DNA from: Kordiimonas gwangyangensis DSM 19435 = JCM 12864
Lineage (GTDB): Bacteria > Pseudomonadota > Alphaproteobacteria > Sphingomonadales > Kordiimonadaceae
NCBI RefSeq assembly: GCF_000375545.1
Contig: NZ_AQXF01000003.1
Span: forward strand, 266,595-330,594
Direction: 5' to 3'
DNA: 64,000 nt
The translations under genes were made by a program, and so were the position numbers. This document shows, piece by piece, positions 16,417 through 25,300 of this stretch. Under the pieces are notes generated by a model. It did not search any database. It was not told the DNA's origin and saw only the letters and a program-made list of their open reading frames with translations. The first letter of the stretch is position 1. The number at the start of each line of letters is the position of its first letter.

Positions 16417-16566
16417 CTGATTTCCCCTATGGCTTTCGTGCAGTATATGCCTGCCAGTGAGCGCGCCGCAATCATGGTGCCGCAATTGGTGGCTAACCTT
16501 CATATTTCAGCCAAAGGTGTTGTCTCTCACACTGCCGGGTGCTAGTTCCATGAACCTTGAGCATTG

Positions 16567-16580
16567 ACCGGTATACCGGT
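16567..16580. promoter_or_regulatory. 14-bp perfect palindrome upstream of homospermidine synthase
   Basis: ACCGGTATACCGGT is its own reverse complement. It lies between the divergent methyltransferase and hss genes, about 95 nt before hss, and overlaps a possible -35 element TTGACC (16564-16569). Candidate operator for an unidentified dimeric regulator. Confidence 0.45.
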
Positions 16581-16674
16581 GCATAAAATCACGCAGCCTT
16601 GAGGGTGCAGGACGACATGGGACGCCCATGCGCGTGCGCCTTGCTTTTCAAGTGAACTGAGGAGTGTCGTAGAA

Positions 16675-18111
16675 ATGAATTATAGCGCAGGAACTGACTA
16701 CCCGAATTATGGTCGGATCTCCGGTCCTATAGTCATGATTGGATATGGGTCCATCGGGCGTGGCACCTTGCCACTGATCGAACGGCATTTTGATTTTGAC
16801 CGCGACAAGCTTGTGGTGATTGATCCATCAGCCGCCGTCGCGGATGATATCAAGGCTCAAGGCTACCGCCATGTTGAAGTGGCGCTGACCGAAGAGAATT
16901 ACGCAGAGGTGCTGGACAGCCTTTTTGGTGAGCACGGCGCGGGGTTCTGTGTGAATCTTTCGGTCGACACCTCCTCGCTCGATCTCATGAAATACTGCCG
17001 CGCCAAGGGTGTGCTTTATATCGATACGGTCGTGGAGCCTTGGGGCGGCTTCTATTTTGAAACGACAGACAATGCTGCACGCACCAATTATGCGCTGCGC
17101 GAACGTGTGCGCGACGAGAAGGCGGCGAACCCCGGCGGTACTACGGCGGTTAGCTGCTGCGGCGCCAACCCCGGCATGGTGAGCTGGTTTGTGAAAGAAG
17201 CGCTTTTGACGCTCGCGCGCGACACGGGGCGCGACGCCCAGGTGCCGACAAACCGGGAAGGCTGGGCAAAGCTGATGCAATCCCTTGGTGTGAAAGGGGT
17301 GCATATTGCGGAGCGTGATACACAGGCGCGTACCATTCCCCGTCCGGCGGGAGTGTTCGTGAACACATGGTCGGTCGAAGGTTTCATCGCGGAAGGTTAC
17401 CAGCCGGCGGAGCTCGGCTGGGGTACGCACGAAAAATGGATGCCTGAAGGCGCCCATGCGCACGATGATGGTTGTCAGGCGTCTATCTGGCTCAGCCGTC
17501 CGGGTGCGGACACGCGGGTGCGCACATGGTGCCCGACGGAAGGTCCGCAGTTCGGTTTCCTCGTCACGCACAATGAAGCGATTTCCATCGCGGACTATTA
17601 CACTGTTGGCGACAAAGCCGCGCCGGAGTTCCGGCCCACCTGCCACTATGCCTACCACCCGAGTGATGATGCGGTGCTGAGCCTGCATGAAATGCTGGGG
17701 TCCGGCAAAGTGCAGGAGGAGCATTACATACTAAGCGTGGACGAGATTGCAACTGGCATCGATGAGCTGGGGGTGCTGCTCTACGGCCATGAGAAGAATG
17801 CGCTGTGGTTCGGTTCGCGCCTGTCGAACGAGGAAACACGCACGCTAGCTCCCTTCCAGAACGCGACGGGTATGCAGGTCTCAAGTGCGGTCCTCGCGGG
17901 CATGGTCTGGGCGCTTGAAAACCCGGAAGCCGGGATCGTGGAGACGGACGAAATTGATTTCGCGCGCTGCCTTGAAGTGCAGCGCCCGTACCTTGGTCCT
18001 GTTGAAGCGCATTATACCGACTGGACACCGCTTCAGGACCGCAACAAACATTTCCGCGAGGAACTGGACCATGATGACCCGTGGCAGTTCCGCAATATCC
18101 TCGCGGTCTAG
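16675..18111 (+). CDS. hss: Homospermidine synthase
   Basis: 478 aa, matching the roughly 477 aa of bacterial homospermidine synthases. It transfers an aminobutyl group from one putrescine (or spermidine) to another using NAD+ as a prosthetic hydride carrier, giving sym-homospermidine. The Rossmann loop is VMIGYGSIGRGTLPLI; saccharopine-dehydrogenase-like features follow (VNLSVDTSSLDLMKYCRAKG, VLYIDTVVEPWGGFYF, GANPGMVSWFVKEALL). The C-terminal DPWQFRNILAV is also characteristic. It is a single-gene unit with GAGGAG before the ATG and a strong terminator after it. Homospermidine is the typical triamine of many alphaproteobacteria, so this gene supports the taxonomic placement. Confidence 0.95.
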   Translation: MNYSAGTDYPNYGRISGPIVMIGYGSIGRGTLPLIERHFDFDRDKLVVIDPSAAVADDIKAQGYRHVEVALTEENYAEVLDSLFGEHGAGFCVNLSVDTSSLDLMKYCRAKGVLYIDTVVEPWGGFYFETTDNAARTNYALRERVRDEKAANPGGTTAVSCCGANPGMVSWFVKEALLTLARDTGRDAQVPTNREGWAKLMQSLGVKGVHIAERDTQARTIPRPAGVFVNTWSVEGFIAEGYQPAELGWGTHEKWMPEGAHAHDDGCQASIWLSRPGADTRVRTWCPTEGPQFGFLVTHNEAISIADYYTVGDKAAPEFRPTCHYAYHPSDDAVLSLHEMLGSGKVQEEHYILSVDEIATGIDELGVLLYGHEKNALWFGSRLSNEETRTLAPFQNATGMQVSSAVLAGMVWALENPEAGIVETDEIDFARCLEVQRPYLGPVEAHYTDWTPLQDRNKHFREELDHDDPWQFRNILAV

Positions 18112-18117
18112 CAAAAC

Positions 18118-18142
18118 GGGTGTCGCGGCGGCTGCGACACCC
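18118..18142 (+). terminator. Intrinsic terminator after hss
   Basis: Perfect 9-bp stem GGGTGTCGC / GCGACACCC with a 7-nt loop, followed by a T/C-rich run (TTGCCCCTTT), 7 nt after the hss stop codon. Confidence 0.75.
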
Positions 18143-18170
18143 TTGCCCCTTTACCTGCCGTGTGAAGCGC

Positions 18171-18209
18171 GTATCCTTGGGTCCGAACATCCCAAAGGCC
18201 AAAGGATAC
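18171..18209 (+). promoter_or_regulatory. Leader hairpin abutting the cioA ribosome-binding site
   Basis: GTATCCTT (18171-18178) pairs with AAGGATAC (18202-18209), with a nested TTGGG/CCCAA pairing. The stem ends one base before GGAGGGG, the ribosome site of cioA at 18210-18216. It could modulate translation or stabilise the 5' end; function is inferred. Confidence 0.4.
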
Positions 18210-18219
18210 GGAGGGGTTA

Positions 18220-19638
18220 ATGTCGGATTTCATGAGTGCGGAGTTTCTTGCCCGCGCGCAATTTGCCTTCACGGTCGCATTTCACATCATCTTTCCCGCC
18301 TTCACCATTGGCCTTGCATCATATCTGGCGGTCCTTGAGGGCTTGTGGCTCAAAACCAAGGATGATGCTTACCTTGAAGCTTTCCGCTACTGGCTGAAAA
18401 TCTTCGCGGTGGCCTTTGGTATGGGCGTGGTGTCCGGCATCGTGATGAGCTACCAGTTCGGTACCAACTGGGCGGTATTCTCCGATAAGGCGGGCCCGGT
18501 GATTGGCCCGCTCCTCGGTTATGAAGTGCTCTCAGCCTTTTTCCTTGAAGCTGGTTTCCTTGGCATCATGCTGTTTGGCATGAATAAGGTGGGCAAGGGT
18601 CTGCATTATTTCGCGACCCTTATGGTCGCCTTCGGTACACTTTTCTCTGCCTTCTGGATTTTGAGCGTGAACAGCTGGATGCAGACGCCAGCCGGCTACG
18701 CCATCAATGACGTGGGCCAATTCGTGGCTGCTGACTGGTGGGCCGTAGTGTTTAACCCGTCCTTTCCGTACCGGCTTGTGCATATGGTGCTGGCGGCCTA
18801 CCTGACGACTGCCTTTGTTGTGGGCGCGGTTGGCGCGTGGCACCTGCTCAAAGACCGCACAAACAGGCCCGCGCGCATCATGTTTTCGATGGCGATGTGG
18901 ATGGCCACGATTGTCGCCCCCATCCAGATCATCGCTGGTGATATGCATGGCCTGAACACGCTTGAGCATCAACCGCGCAAGGTCGCGGCCATGGAAGGGC
19001 ACTATGAAACCAAGGCAGGCGTGCCGCTCATCCTGTTTGGTATCCCGAATGATGAGGAAGAGCGGGTTGACTATGCGATCGAGCTACCGAATGTCGCGAG
19101 TTTCATCCTGACCCACGACTGGAACGGCACCATTCAGGGCCTCAAGGAATGGCCGAAAGAAGACCGCCCGCCAACGGCTGTTGTATTCTGGGCCTTCCGT
19201 ATCATGGTTGGGCTTGGGCTTCTAATGGCGGCGCTTGGGCTTTGGAGCCTGTGGTGTCGCGTGCGCGGCAAACTGCATGACAGCGATTTGCTCAAGCGCG
19301 CTGCAGTCCTGATGGGGCCGTCTGGCTTCATTGCCGTGCTGGCCGGGTGGGTTGTGACTGAAGTAGGGCGGCAACCCTATACCGTCTATGGCCTGCTGCG
19401 CACGTCAGACTCGCTCTCGCCCATCGCGGCACCGGCAGTGGCAACCTCGCTCGCCATCTTCGCCATTGTGTACTTCATCGTCTTTGGTGCCGGTACCATG
19501 TACATCCTGCGCTTGATGGGCAAGACGCCAGGTGATGGAAGCGAAGGTCCAGAGAAAGGGCATCCGAGCCACGCTGCGGGCACAACGCCAGTAGCAGCCT
19601 ATGAAAACCATGTCAGCAAAGAAGGAGCCGCAAAATGA
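18220..19638 (+). CDS. cioA: Cytochrome bd-type quinol oxidase subunit I (CioA/CydA)
   Basis: 472-aa inner-membrane heme subunit that oxidises quinol and reduces O2 to water. Heme ligand and core motifs are visible: FTVAFHIIFPAFTIGLASY (His ligand of b595), FGMGVVSGIVMSYQFGTNW, the quinol-loop motif LEHQPRKVAAMEGHYET, and WVVTEVGRQPYTVYGLLRT. At 472 aa it lacks the long Q-loop insert of E. coli CydA (522 aa), so it belongs to the short-loop, cyanide-insensitive CIO branch. Strong ribosome site GGAGGGG. It overlaps subunit II by 4 nt, and a DUF2474 gene completes the operon. Confidence 0.95.
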   Translation: MSDFMSAEFLARAQFAFTVAFHIIFPAFTIGLASYLAVLEGLWLKTKDDAYLEAFRYWLKIFAVAFGMGVVSGIVMSYQFGTNWAVFSDKAGPVIGPLLGYEVLSAFFLEAGFLGIMLFGMNKVGKGLHYFATLMVAFGTLFSAFWILSVNSWMQTPAGYAINDVGQFVAADWWAVVFNPSFPYRLVHMVLAAYLTTAFVVGAVGAWHLLKDRTNRPARIMFSMAMWMATIVAPIQIIAGDMHGLNTLEHQPRKVAAMEGHYETKAGVPLILFGIPNDEEERVDYAIELPNVASFILTHDWNGTIQGLKEWPKEDRPPTAVVFWAFRIMVGLGLLMAALGLWSLWCRVRGKLHDSDLLKRAAVLMGPSGFIAVLAGWVVTEVGRQPYTVYGLLRTSDSLSPIAAPAVATSLAIFAIVYFIVFGAGTMYILRLMGKTPGDGSEGPEKGHPSHAAGTTPVAAYENHVSKEGAAK

Positions 19639-20639
19639 TGATCGACCTTCCCCTCATCTGGGCGTTCCTGATTGCGGCTGCGATCTTGATCTATGTGATC
19701 CTCGACGGTTTCGATCTCGGTATTGGTATTCTTTTCCCGTTCCTCGACCATGCGGACGACAGGGACACCGCGGTGAATACAGTTGCCCCCGTCTGGGACG
19801 GGAATGAGACCTGGCTGGTGCTTGGTGGTGGTGGGCTGTTTGCAACTTTCCCACTTGCCTATTCCGTACTGATGCCAGCCCTTTATGTACCGGTGCTTCT
19901 GATGCTGCTCGGGCTCATCTTCCGCGGTGTCGCGTTCGAGTTTCGCTGGCGTGACGAAGGGCATCGCAAATATTGGGATTTTGGCTTTGTGGCGGGCTCC
20001 TATCTCGCTACCTTTTGCCAAGGCATCGCGCTGGGCGCTTTTGTGCAGGGTGTTGAGGTAACAGGCCGCGCCTACACCGGCGGCTGGTGGGATTGGCTGA
20101 CACCGTTCAGTTTGCTCACGGGTGTGGCGCTTGTGGTTGGCTACGCGCTGCTGGGTGCTACTTGGCTTGTCATGAAAACCGAGGGGCGCCTGTGCGACAA
20201 AGCCATCCGCTATGCGCGGGTGTCCGGCGTTGGCATTCTTCTTTTCATCGGCATCATCAGTGCAGCGACCCTGTCGCTCGACCCGCATTTCATGGATGCC
20301 TGGTTCGGCGCGCCCGCGCTCTATTACACGGGCATTGTACCGCTCGCGGTCCTTGCTGCAGCGCTTTGGCTTTGGCGTGCGCTTGGTCGCGCGGCAGACT
20401 ACAAACCCTTCCTTGCGGCAATCACACTGTTTGTGCTGTGCTTCATCGGGCTTGGTATCGGGCTTTTTCCTTACATGGTGCCGATGCAAGTGACGATATG
20501 GCAGGCCGCAGCGCCTGATGATAGCTTGCAGTTCCTGCTCATAGGCACTGCTGTACTCCTGCCCATCATTCTCGGCTACACCGCCTACGCCTATTATATC
20601 TTCCGCGGGAAAATCAAAGCGGGCGAGGGCTATCACTAG
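19635..20639 (+). CDS. cioB: Cytochrome bd-type quinol oxidase subunit II (CioB/CydB)
   Basis: 334-aa multi-pass partner of subunit I. The N-terminus LPLIWAFLIAAAILIYVILDGFDLGIGIL and the following VWDGNETWLVLGGGGLFATFP are diagnostic of the family, as is FRGVAFEFRWR. It contributes structurally to quinol oxidation and carries no heme ligands of its own. Start overlaps cioA by 4 nt, its TAG shares one base with the GTG of the next small gene, so the three are translationally coupled. Confidence 0.95.
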   Translation: MMIDLPLIWAFLIAAAILIYVILDGFDLGIGILFPFLDHADDRDTAVNTVAPVWDGNETWLVLGGGGLFATFPLAYSVLMPALYVPVLLMLLGLIFRGVAFEFRWRDEGHRKYWDFGFVAGSYLATFCQGIALGAFVQGVEVTGRAYTGGWWDWLTPFSLLTGVALVVGYALLGATWLVMKTEGRLCDKAIRYARVSGVGILLFIGIISAATLSLDPHFMDAWFGAPALYYTGIVPLAVLAAALWLWRALGRAADYKPFLAAITLFVLCFIGLGIGLFPYMVPMQVTIWQAAAPDDSLQFLLIGTAVLLPIILGYTAYAYYIFRGKIKAGEGYH

Positions 20640-20773
20640 TGGCGGAGCTGCCGGAAAAAAATACACCCCTGTGGCGGCGACTTTTGTGGTTCGCTGCCAT
20701 CTGGGGGGGGAGTGTCCTCGCGCTCACGGTTGTGGCTGGCGTCATCCGCTGGGCGGTTATGCCCGGCCCTTAA
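20639..20773 (+). CDS. DUF2474 small subunit of the bd oxidase (CydX-like)
   Basis: 44-aa peptide starting at a GTG that overlaps the cioB stop by one base (TAGTG). It reads MAELPEKNTPLWRRLLWFAA, continues IWGGSVLALTVVAGVIRWAV and ends MPGP: one TM helix preceded by a basic, Trp-rich cytoplasmic end. This pattern matches the DUF2474 family found directly after cioAB, functionally analogous to CydX/CydS single-helix subunits that stabilise bd oxidases. Its last 17 nt overlap the convergent AraC gene. Easily missed by gene callers because of its size. Assignment rests on motif and position. Confidence 0.82.
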   Translation: MAELPEKNTPLWRRLLWFAAIWGGSVLALTVVAGVIRWAVMPGP

Positions 20774-21923
20774 GCTGGCCGGGGTTCACGCCAAAATGTT
20801 TCTTGATTGCAGCCGACAGGTTGTTGGCGTGCCTGTAGCCAAGAATTTCCGCCAGCTCGTTCAGCGACCCTTCGCGGTTTTTCAGGTATTCCTCCGCGCG
20901 TTTCATCTTCAGCTCATAGCTGAAATCCTGAAGCGTTACGCCATACACAGTCCGGAAACCCTGTGAAAGCTTGTTGCGGTTGAGGCCCACCATGCGCGCC
21001 AGTTCTGGCAACTTGAGCGTGGTCATCATGTCGCTGGAGACAATCTCCCGCGCGAGCGCGAGGTTTTTCCGGTCGCGCGCGGAGAGGGTAATCTGGTTGT
21101 TGGCGACCTCATTGTCGGCGCTTAGCTTGGCGAGGAACGTGCTCATCAGCTCCAGCGCTTTGGCCAGCATGAACATGGGGCGCATATAAAGCGGTGTGTC
21201 CGCAAGCAGCATCTGCATCACAATCTGCGCTGTGCGGCTATCGATGGAATTTTCCTTATGGAAAACCGGTGTGGTGGCGTTCTCGATCGCGTCTGCGATA
21301 GGGTGCGGCAGTTCATTGAGATCCACGCCCAAAATACGCTGCAGCTCTGACGCCTTGATCACAACAGAAACCCATTCAAGGTTGCTGCCGGTGATGAAAT
21401 AATCGGTGCTGCTATAACCCGCCGGGTAAACACCGAAAAAGCTTGTGCCGCCGGTTACATCAACCTGTGTGCCGTCGCCAAGGTCGAACACCAGGCTCCC
21501 GGTCAGAGTGAAGGAAAAACGCAACCAGTTCTCGCCAATGAACTTGAGCGCCAGTGTCTCTGGCCTGCTGGTGCGGGAGGTGACAATCTGGATGTCTTTG
21601 CCAGCTTGCAGGAACTGGGTTTCGCCCCGACCGTATTCAGGCATGGAGCCGATACGGATGTACTTGTCGTCAATCAGGTCGATATGGGTATTGGGCCCGC
21701 CGTGATCCAGGCAGAACTGGTGTTTCAGCAGGGCGAAGTTGTCTGATCGTTTCAGGGTGGCAGCACCCATGGAATCTGCCCACGCCATCAGCTCGGAGGA
21801 GCTTTTCATTTTCACGCTCTCACATGACAAAAATCTACACAGCCTGGCGGGGCTTGCCGTGACGTTCACAACCGGTGTCCGGTCCGTCAAAGCGAGCGGA
21901 TCATAGATTCGGGTGACGCGCAT
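20757..21923 (-). CDS. AraC-family transcriptional regulator
   Basis: 388 aa. The C-terminal two-helix-turn-helix AraC domain is clear: LPELARMVGLNRNKLSQGF, then LKMKRAEEYLKNREGSLNEL and AEILGYRHANNLSAAIKKHF. The N-terminal 270 residues form a PchR/OruR-like effector region (LVFDLGDGTQVDVTGG, NLEWVSVVIKASELQ), a class often responding to siderophores or small amphiphiles. ATG 21923 has GAGGGG 5 nt upstream and is preferred over an internal ATG at 21809. It ends inside the DUF2474 gene (17-nt convergent overlap). Targets unknown; the adjacent bd oxidase is not obviously regulated by it since it is convergent. Confidence 0.9.
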   Translation of the reverse strand: MRVTRIYDPLALTDRTPVVNVTASPARLCRFLSCESVKMKSSSELMAWADSMGAATLKRSDNFALLKHQFCLDHGGPNTHIDLIDDKYIRIGSMPEYGRGETQFLQAGKDIQIVTSRTSRPETLALKFIGENWLRFSFTLTGSLVFDLGDGTQVDVTGGTSFFGVYPAGYSSTDYFITGSNLEWVSVVIKASELQRILGVDLNELPHPIADAIENATTPVFHKENSIDSRTAQIVMQMLLADTPLYMRPMFMLAKALELMSTFLAKLSADNEVANNQITLSARDRKNLALAREIVSSDMMTTLKLPELARMVGLNRNKLSQGFRTVYGVTLQDFSYELKMKRAEEYLKNREGSLNELAEILGYRHANNLSAAIKKHFGVNPGQLKGRA

Positions 21924-22343
21924 ATCAACCCCTCAAATTTTACAATTTTTACAAGGATGAGTGGTTGCGGGGCTATGTTTTCCGTGCGTTCCAGGCTCGC
22001 GGGCACCTATCTATGATTGCGTATCGGAAATATATGCACTCGTCCCGCGCCCCGGTTGAGGGCTTTCGAAAATGCGGGTGAACTGGCATTTAGAGGCGCG
22101 GCTTAGTGTGGGCCTATCGCGCGAAAATGCCCTAGACTGCAGCGATTTTGATGTTGTTTTGCAAAATAGTGAGAATTTTTACCAAAATCTCTCAATAATC
22201 TTAAGTTTTAAAATAGTAAAAGTTAAAAATATACTAAATAAATTATAATTGAATTTTGATGTATATTTTTAAAATATCCTATCCATCCCGCCAGATGAAT
22301 CAAAATTATCAACTTAACTTCAAGTTATGAAGTAGAGGGAAAA
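21924..22343. other. AT-rich intergenic leader before the giant beta-helix gene
   Basis: 420 nt without a gene. The left part has ordinary composition. From about 22142 to 22330 it becomes strikingly AT-rich, unlike any other stretch of the window. It contains TTTTGCAAAA (22157-22166), a bulged hairpin 22171-22193, a run of A/T tracts, and TAACTTCAAGTTA (22315-22327) just before the ribosome site GAGGG. Probably a promoter region bent or silenced by nucleoid proteins; no single promoter could be fixed. Confidence 0.6.
22315..22327. promoter_or_regulatory. Inverted repeat just upstream of the beta-helix gene
   Basis: TAACTT-C-AAGTTA, perfect 6-bp arms around one base, 17-29 nt before the start codon and adjacent to the ribosome site. 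Candidate operator or translational hairpin. Confidence 0.35.
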
Positions 22344-25300
22344 ATGGCACAACATATAGTGGCGCAGGATGGGTCCGGCAATTTCACCGATATCCAGTCC
22401 GCACTGAATGCTGCTCAACCCGGGGATACGGTTTATATCCGGGCTGGCGTTTACGAAGTTCCCGGTGGGCTTGAGCTCAACACACCAAATGTCACTGTCT
22501 CGGGCTATCCGGGTGACGCTACACCGCAAATCGTAGCCCCGAATGGCGCTGACGGTCCACATGCGGTCTTCACCTTTGACATAGACGCCGACGGCAGCAC
22601 GATCCGCAATCTGGATATGTCGGGTGGGCGCGAATATGTGGTCAAGCTTGATACTGCGCTTGAGTATGACGACCGCTCCTTTGGCCATACTGGTCAGGCG
22701 GCAAGCAATATCACGATTGAGAATTGCCGCTTGCACGATTCCGGTCGTGACGTGATCAAGGTCACGCCAAACTGCGACAATGTGAAAATCCTGAATAACG
22801 AGATTTTTGGTTCCGGTCGCGCTGGCACAACAGATGACTATCCGGCGAACAATGCGGAGGGTATCGATGTGGTCAATGGTGACAATATTGTCATCAGTGG
22901 CAACCACATTCACCACACGGCGACAAGTGGGGCTTACGTTAAAGGCGGCTCGAAAGACGCCCTGATTGAGAATAACCTAATTGAACACACCGGGCTGAGT
23001 ACCGCCAATGTGCCCAATTCCGGCGCGGGTATTTCGCTCGGCTACGAGACTGACGCCGAATTCTATGATGACGATAACACCGGCTTTGTAGGCGCATTTA
23101 ATGCGACGGTGCGCAACAACATTGTGCGGGATACGATGGACAGTGGTATCCAGATGGTTGCGGCGCATGACGCTGTTATTGAAGGCAACACCATCATCAA
23201 CGCCGGCGGCGAAGGCGGCGACAGCACACGTTGGTACCTGGGCGGTATCTCAGCATACCCGCAGGTTACCTATACCGGCCCTACGGACACCGTGGTGTCG
23301 CAGGTCAAGAACCCGACGATCATCAACAACATTGTTGTCACCGCACCGATGGAAAACGGGGATGAAGTGTGGGCAAGCAATGACCCGCTCGTATTCTCCG
23401 GTAGTCCGGACCTGAGCGGTGCGGTTATTGATGGCAACGTATATTGGGACGGCAACGGCGTTACCCGCTTTGATGGCCGCACGTTCGAGGACCACAAAGC
23501 CGAAACCGGCTTTGACGGCAATAGCCAGATCATGGACCCGACCGATATGCTGGACGCAAACGGTGCACCGATCCCTGGCTCCGCGCTCGCCGAAACGGGT
23601 GCCGGTGCCACGGTGGCTGATCATTACGGTTTCCGTGAGGGGTATGAGCCCACGCCCGTTGGCGACACCACGCCACCGGAGGCACCGGTCGTAACCCACG
23701 CAGAGGACTATGACACCGAGTATTATCACGGCAAGCTGATCTACTGGGAAGGCTCCGACGATAGTGTCTACTACAAGGTTTATCTGAACGGCGAATACGC
23801 CGGTTACACCACGGCATCCGGCTACTATCTGAACCGTGAAGGCACCTACGAGATCACTGTTGAGGCCGTTGATGGTGCTGGCAATGTGTCGAGCGTGAGT
23901 GAGAGCTTCAGTGTGACCTATGGCGATCCTGACGCCAATCCGCCGTCTGAGGACCCAGGTACGGGTCAGCCGGGCGATGGTGGTGACGAGCCACCAGCCG
24001 GTGACCCGGTTCAAACCTATCCCGGTGATGTTGAATTTGTCGAAACGCCGGACGCTGATGGAATTGCCGGTGTGCATTTCAGTCTGCCCTCAGAGGGGGA
24101 GGACGGCCTGCTCGTCATCCAGTTCGAAGGCAGCAGCTATTATGGCTATACAAGCGGCGCCGTGGAAATTCGCAATGCCGACACTGGCGAGGTTGTTTTC
24201 ACTGCCGACCCGGACGTTGGTGATGCCCAGCAGGGACAAGGCTATTTCGAAGTTGCAATCCCCGCCGATCTTGCAGACGGCAATTATGAGCTGGTGATCG
24301 GACGACAATTTGCCCGTATCGAGCTCCCCTCGGGCGAGTGGGTAACCTCTGGCGAAGTTGGTGGTGACGGTTGGCGCTTTACCGTTGGGGACGGTAACAG
24401 CGAGCCTCCGGCGGAAGAGCCACCTGTGGACGAACCGCCGGTCGAGGAGCCACCAGTCGAAGAACCGCCAGCTGAAGAACCACCAGCTGAAGAGCCTGCT
24501 GAAGGCGTGTTTACACCGATCGACGGCGCGCTGGGTGTATACGGCTTTACCGTTATTGATGCGGAAGGTGACACGCCTGCACAACTTGTGCTGCACTTCG
24601 AAGGTCGAACTTACTTTGGCTACACGGGCGGCAAGCTGGAGTTGATCGACCAGACGACCGGCGAAGTCGTGCTGACCATTGACCCTGACCTTGGCGATGC
24701 GCAGCAAGGCAATGACACCTATGTGGTGGAACTGCCGGAAGCCCTTGAGCATGGTGATTATGCGCTTAGTGTTGGCCGCCAGTTCGCGCGCCTTGAACTG
24801 CCAAGCGGCGAATGGGTGGCGAGTGGCAGCGTTGACGCTGAGGACACAGCTTTCACCCTTGGTGGTGGCGCGGGTTACACGCCGGTTGAAAACGTTGTTG
24901 GTGTGGACGGTATTTCGCTTGTCTGGAACGAATCTGGCGAAGGCGTGCTGACCGTGCATTTTGCGGGCACCAGTTACTACGGCTATACCGACGGTGTGCT
25001 CGAAATACGCAATGCGGCCACAGGCGAGGTTGTGTTTACCGCTGATCCTGAACTTGGCGATGCACAGCAAGGCAGCGATGTTTTCGCGGTTACCCTGCCG
25101 GACAGCTTGCCAGAAGGGGACTATGAGGTCAGCCTCGGTTACCAGTTTGCGCGCATCGAACTGCCGAACGGCGAATGGGTAACCACTGGTGAAGTCGCTG
25201 AAAGTGGCGTTGGCTTCTCGGTCGACCCTGAGGTGGACTACCGTGCGGTTGAGGGTGTGGCGGGTATCGCAGGCATCACCATTGAGCCAGCAAGCGCTGG

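Noticed and set aside
22180-22190. ACCAAAATCT resembling half of the 7-2-7 operator before the giant gene
   Set aside because: Only one arm matches and the region is AT-rich, so a chance match is likely.
24400-24500. Short direct DNA repeats that could suggest a CRISPR-like array
   Set aside because: They encode the PPxEE linker in frame; no spacers or cas genes nearby.
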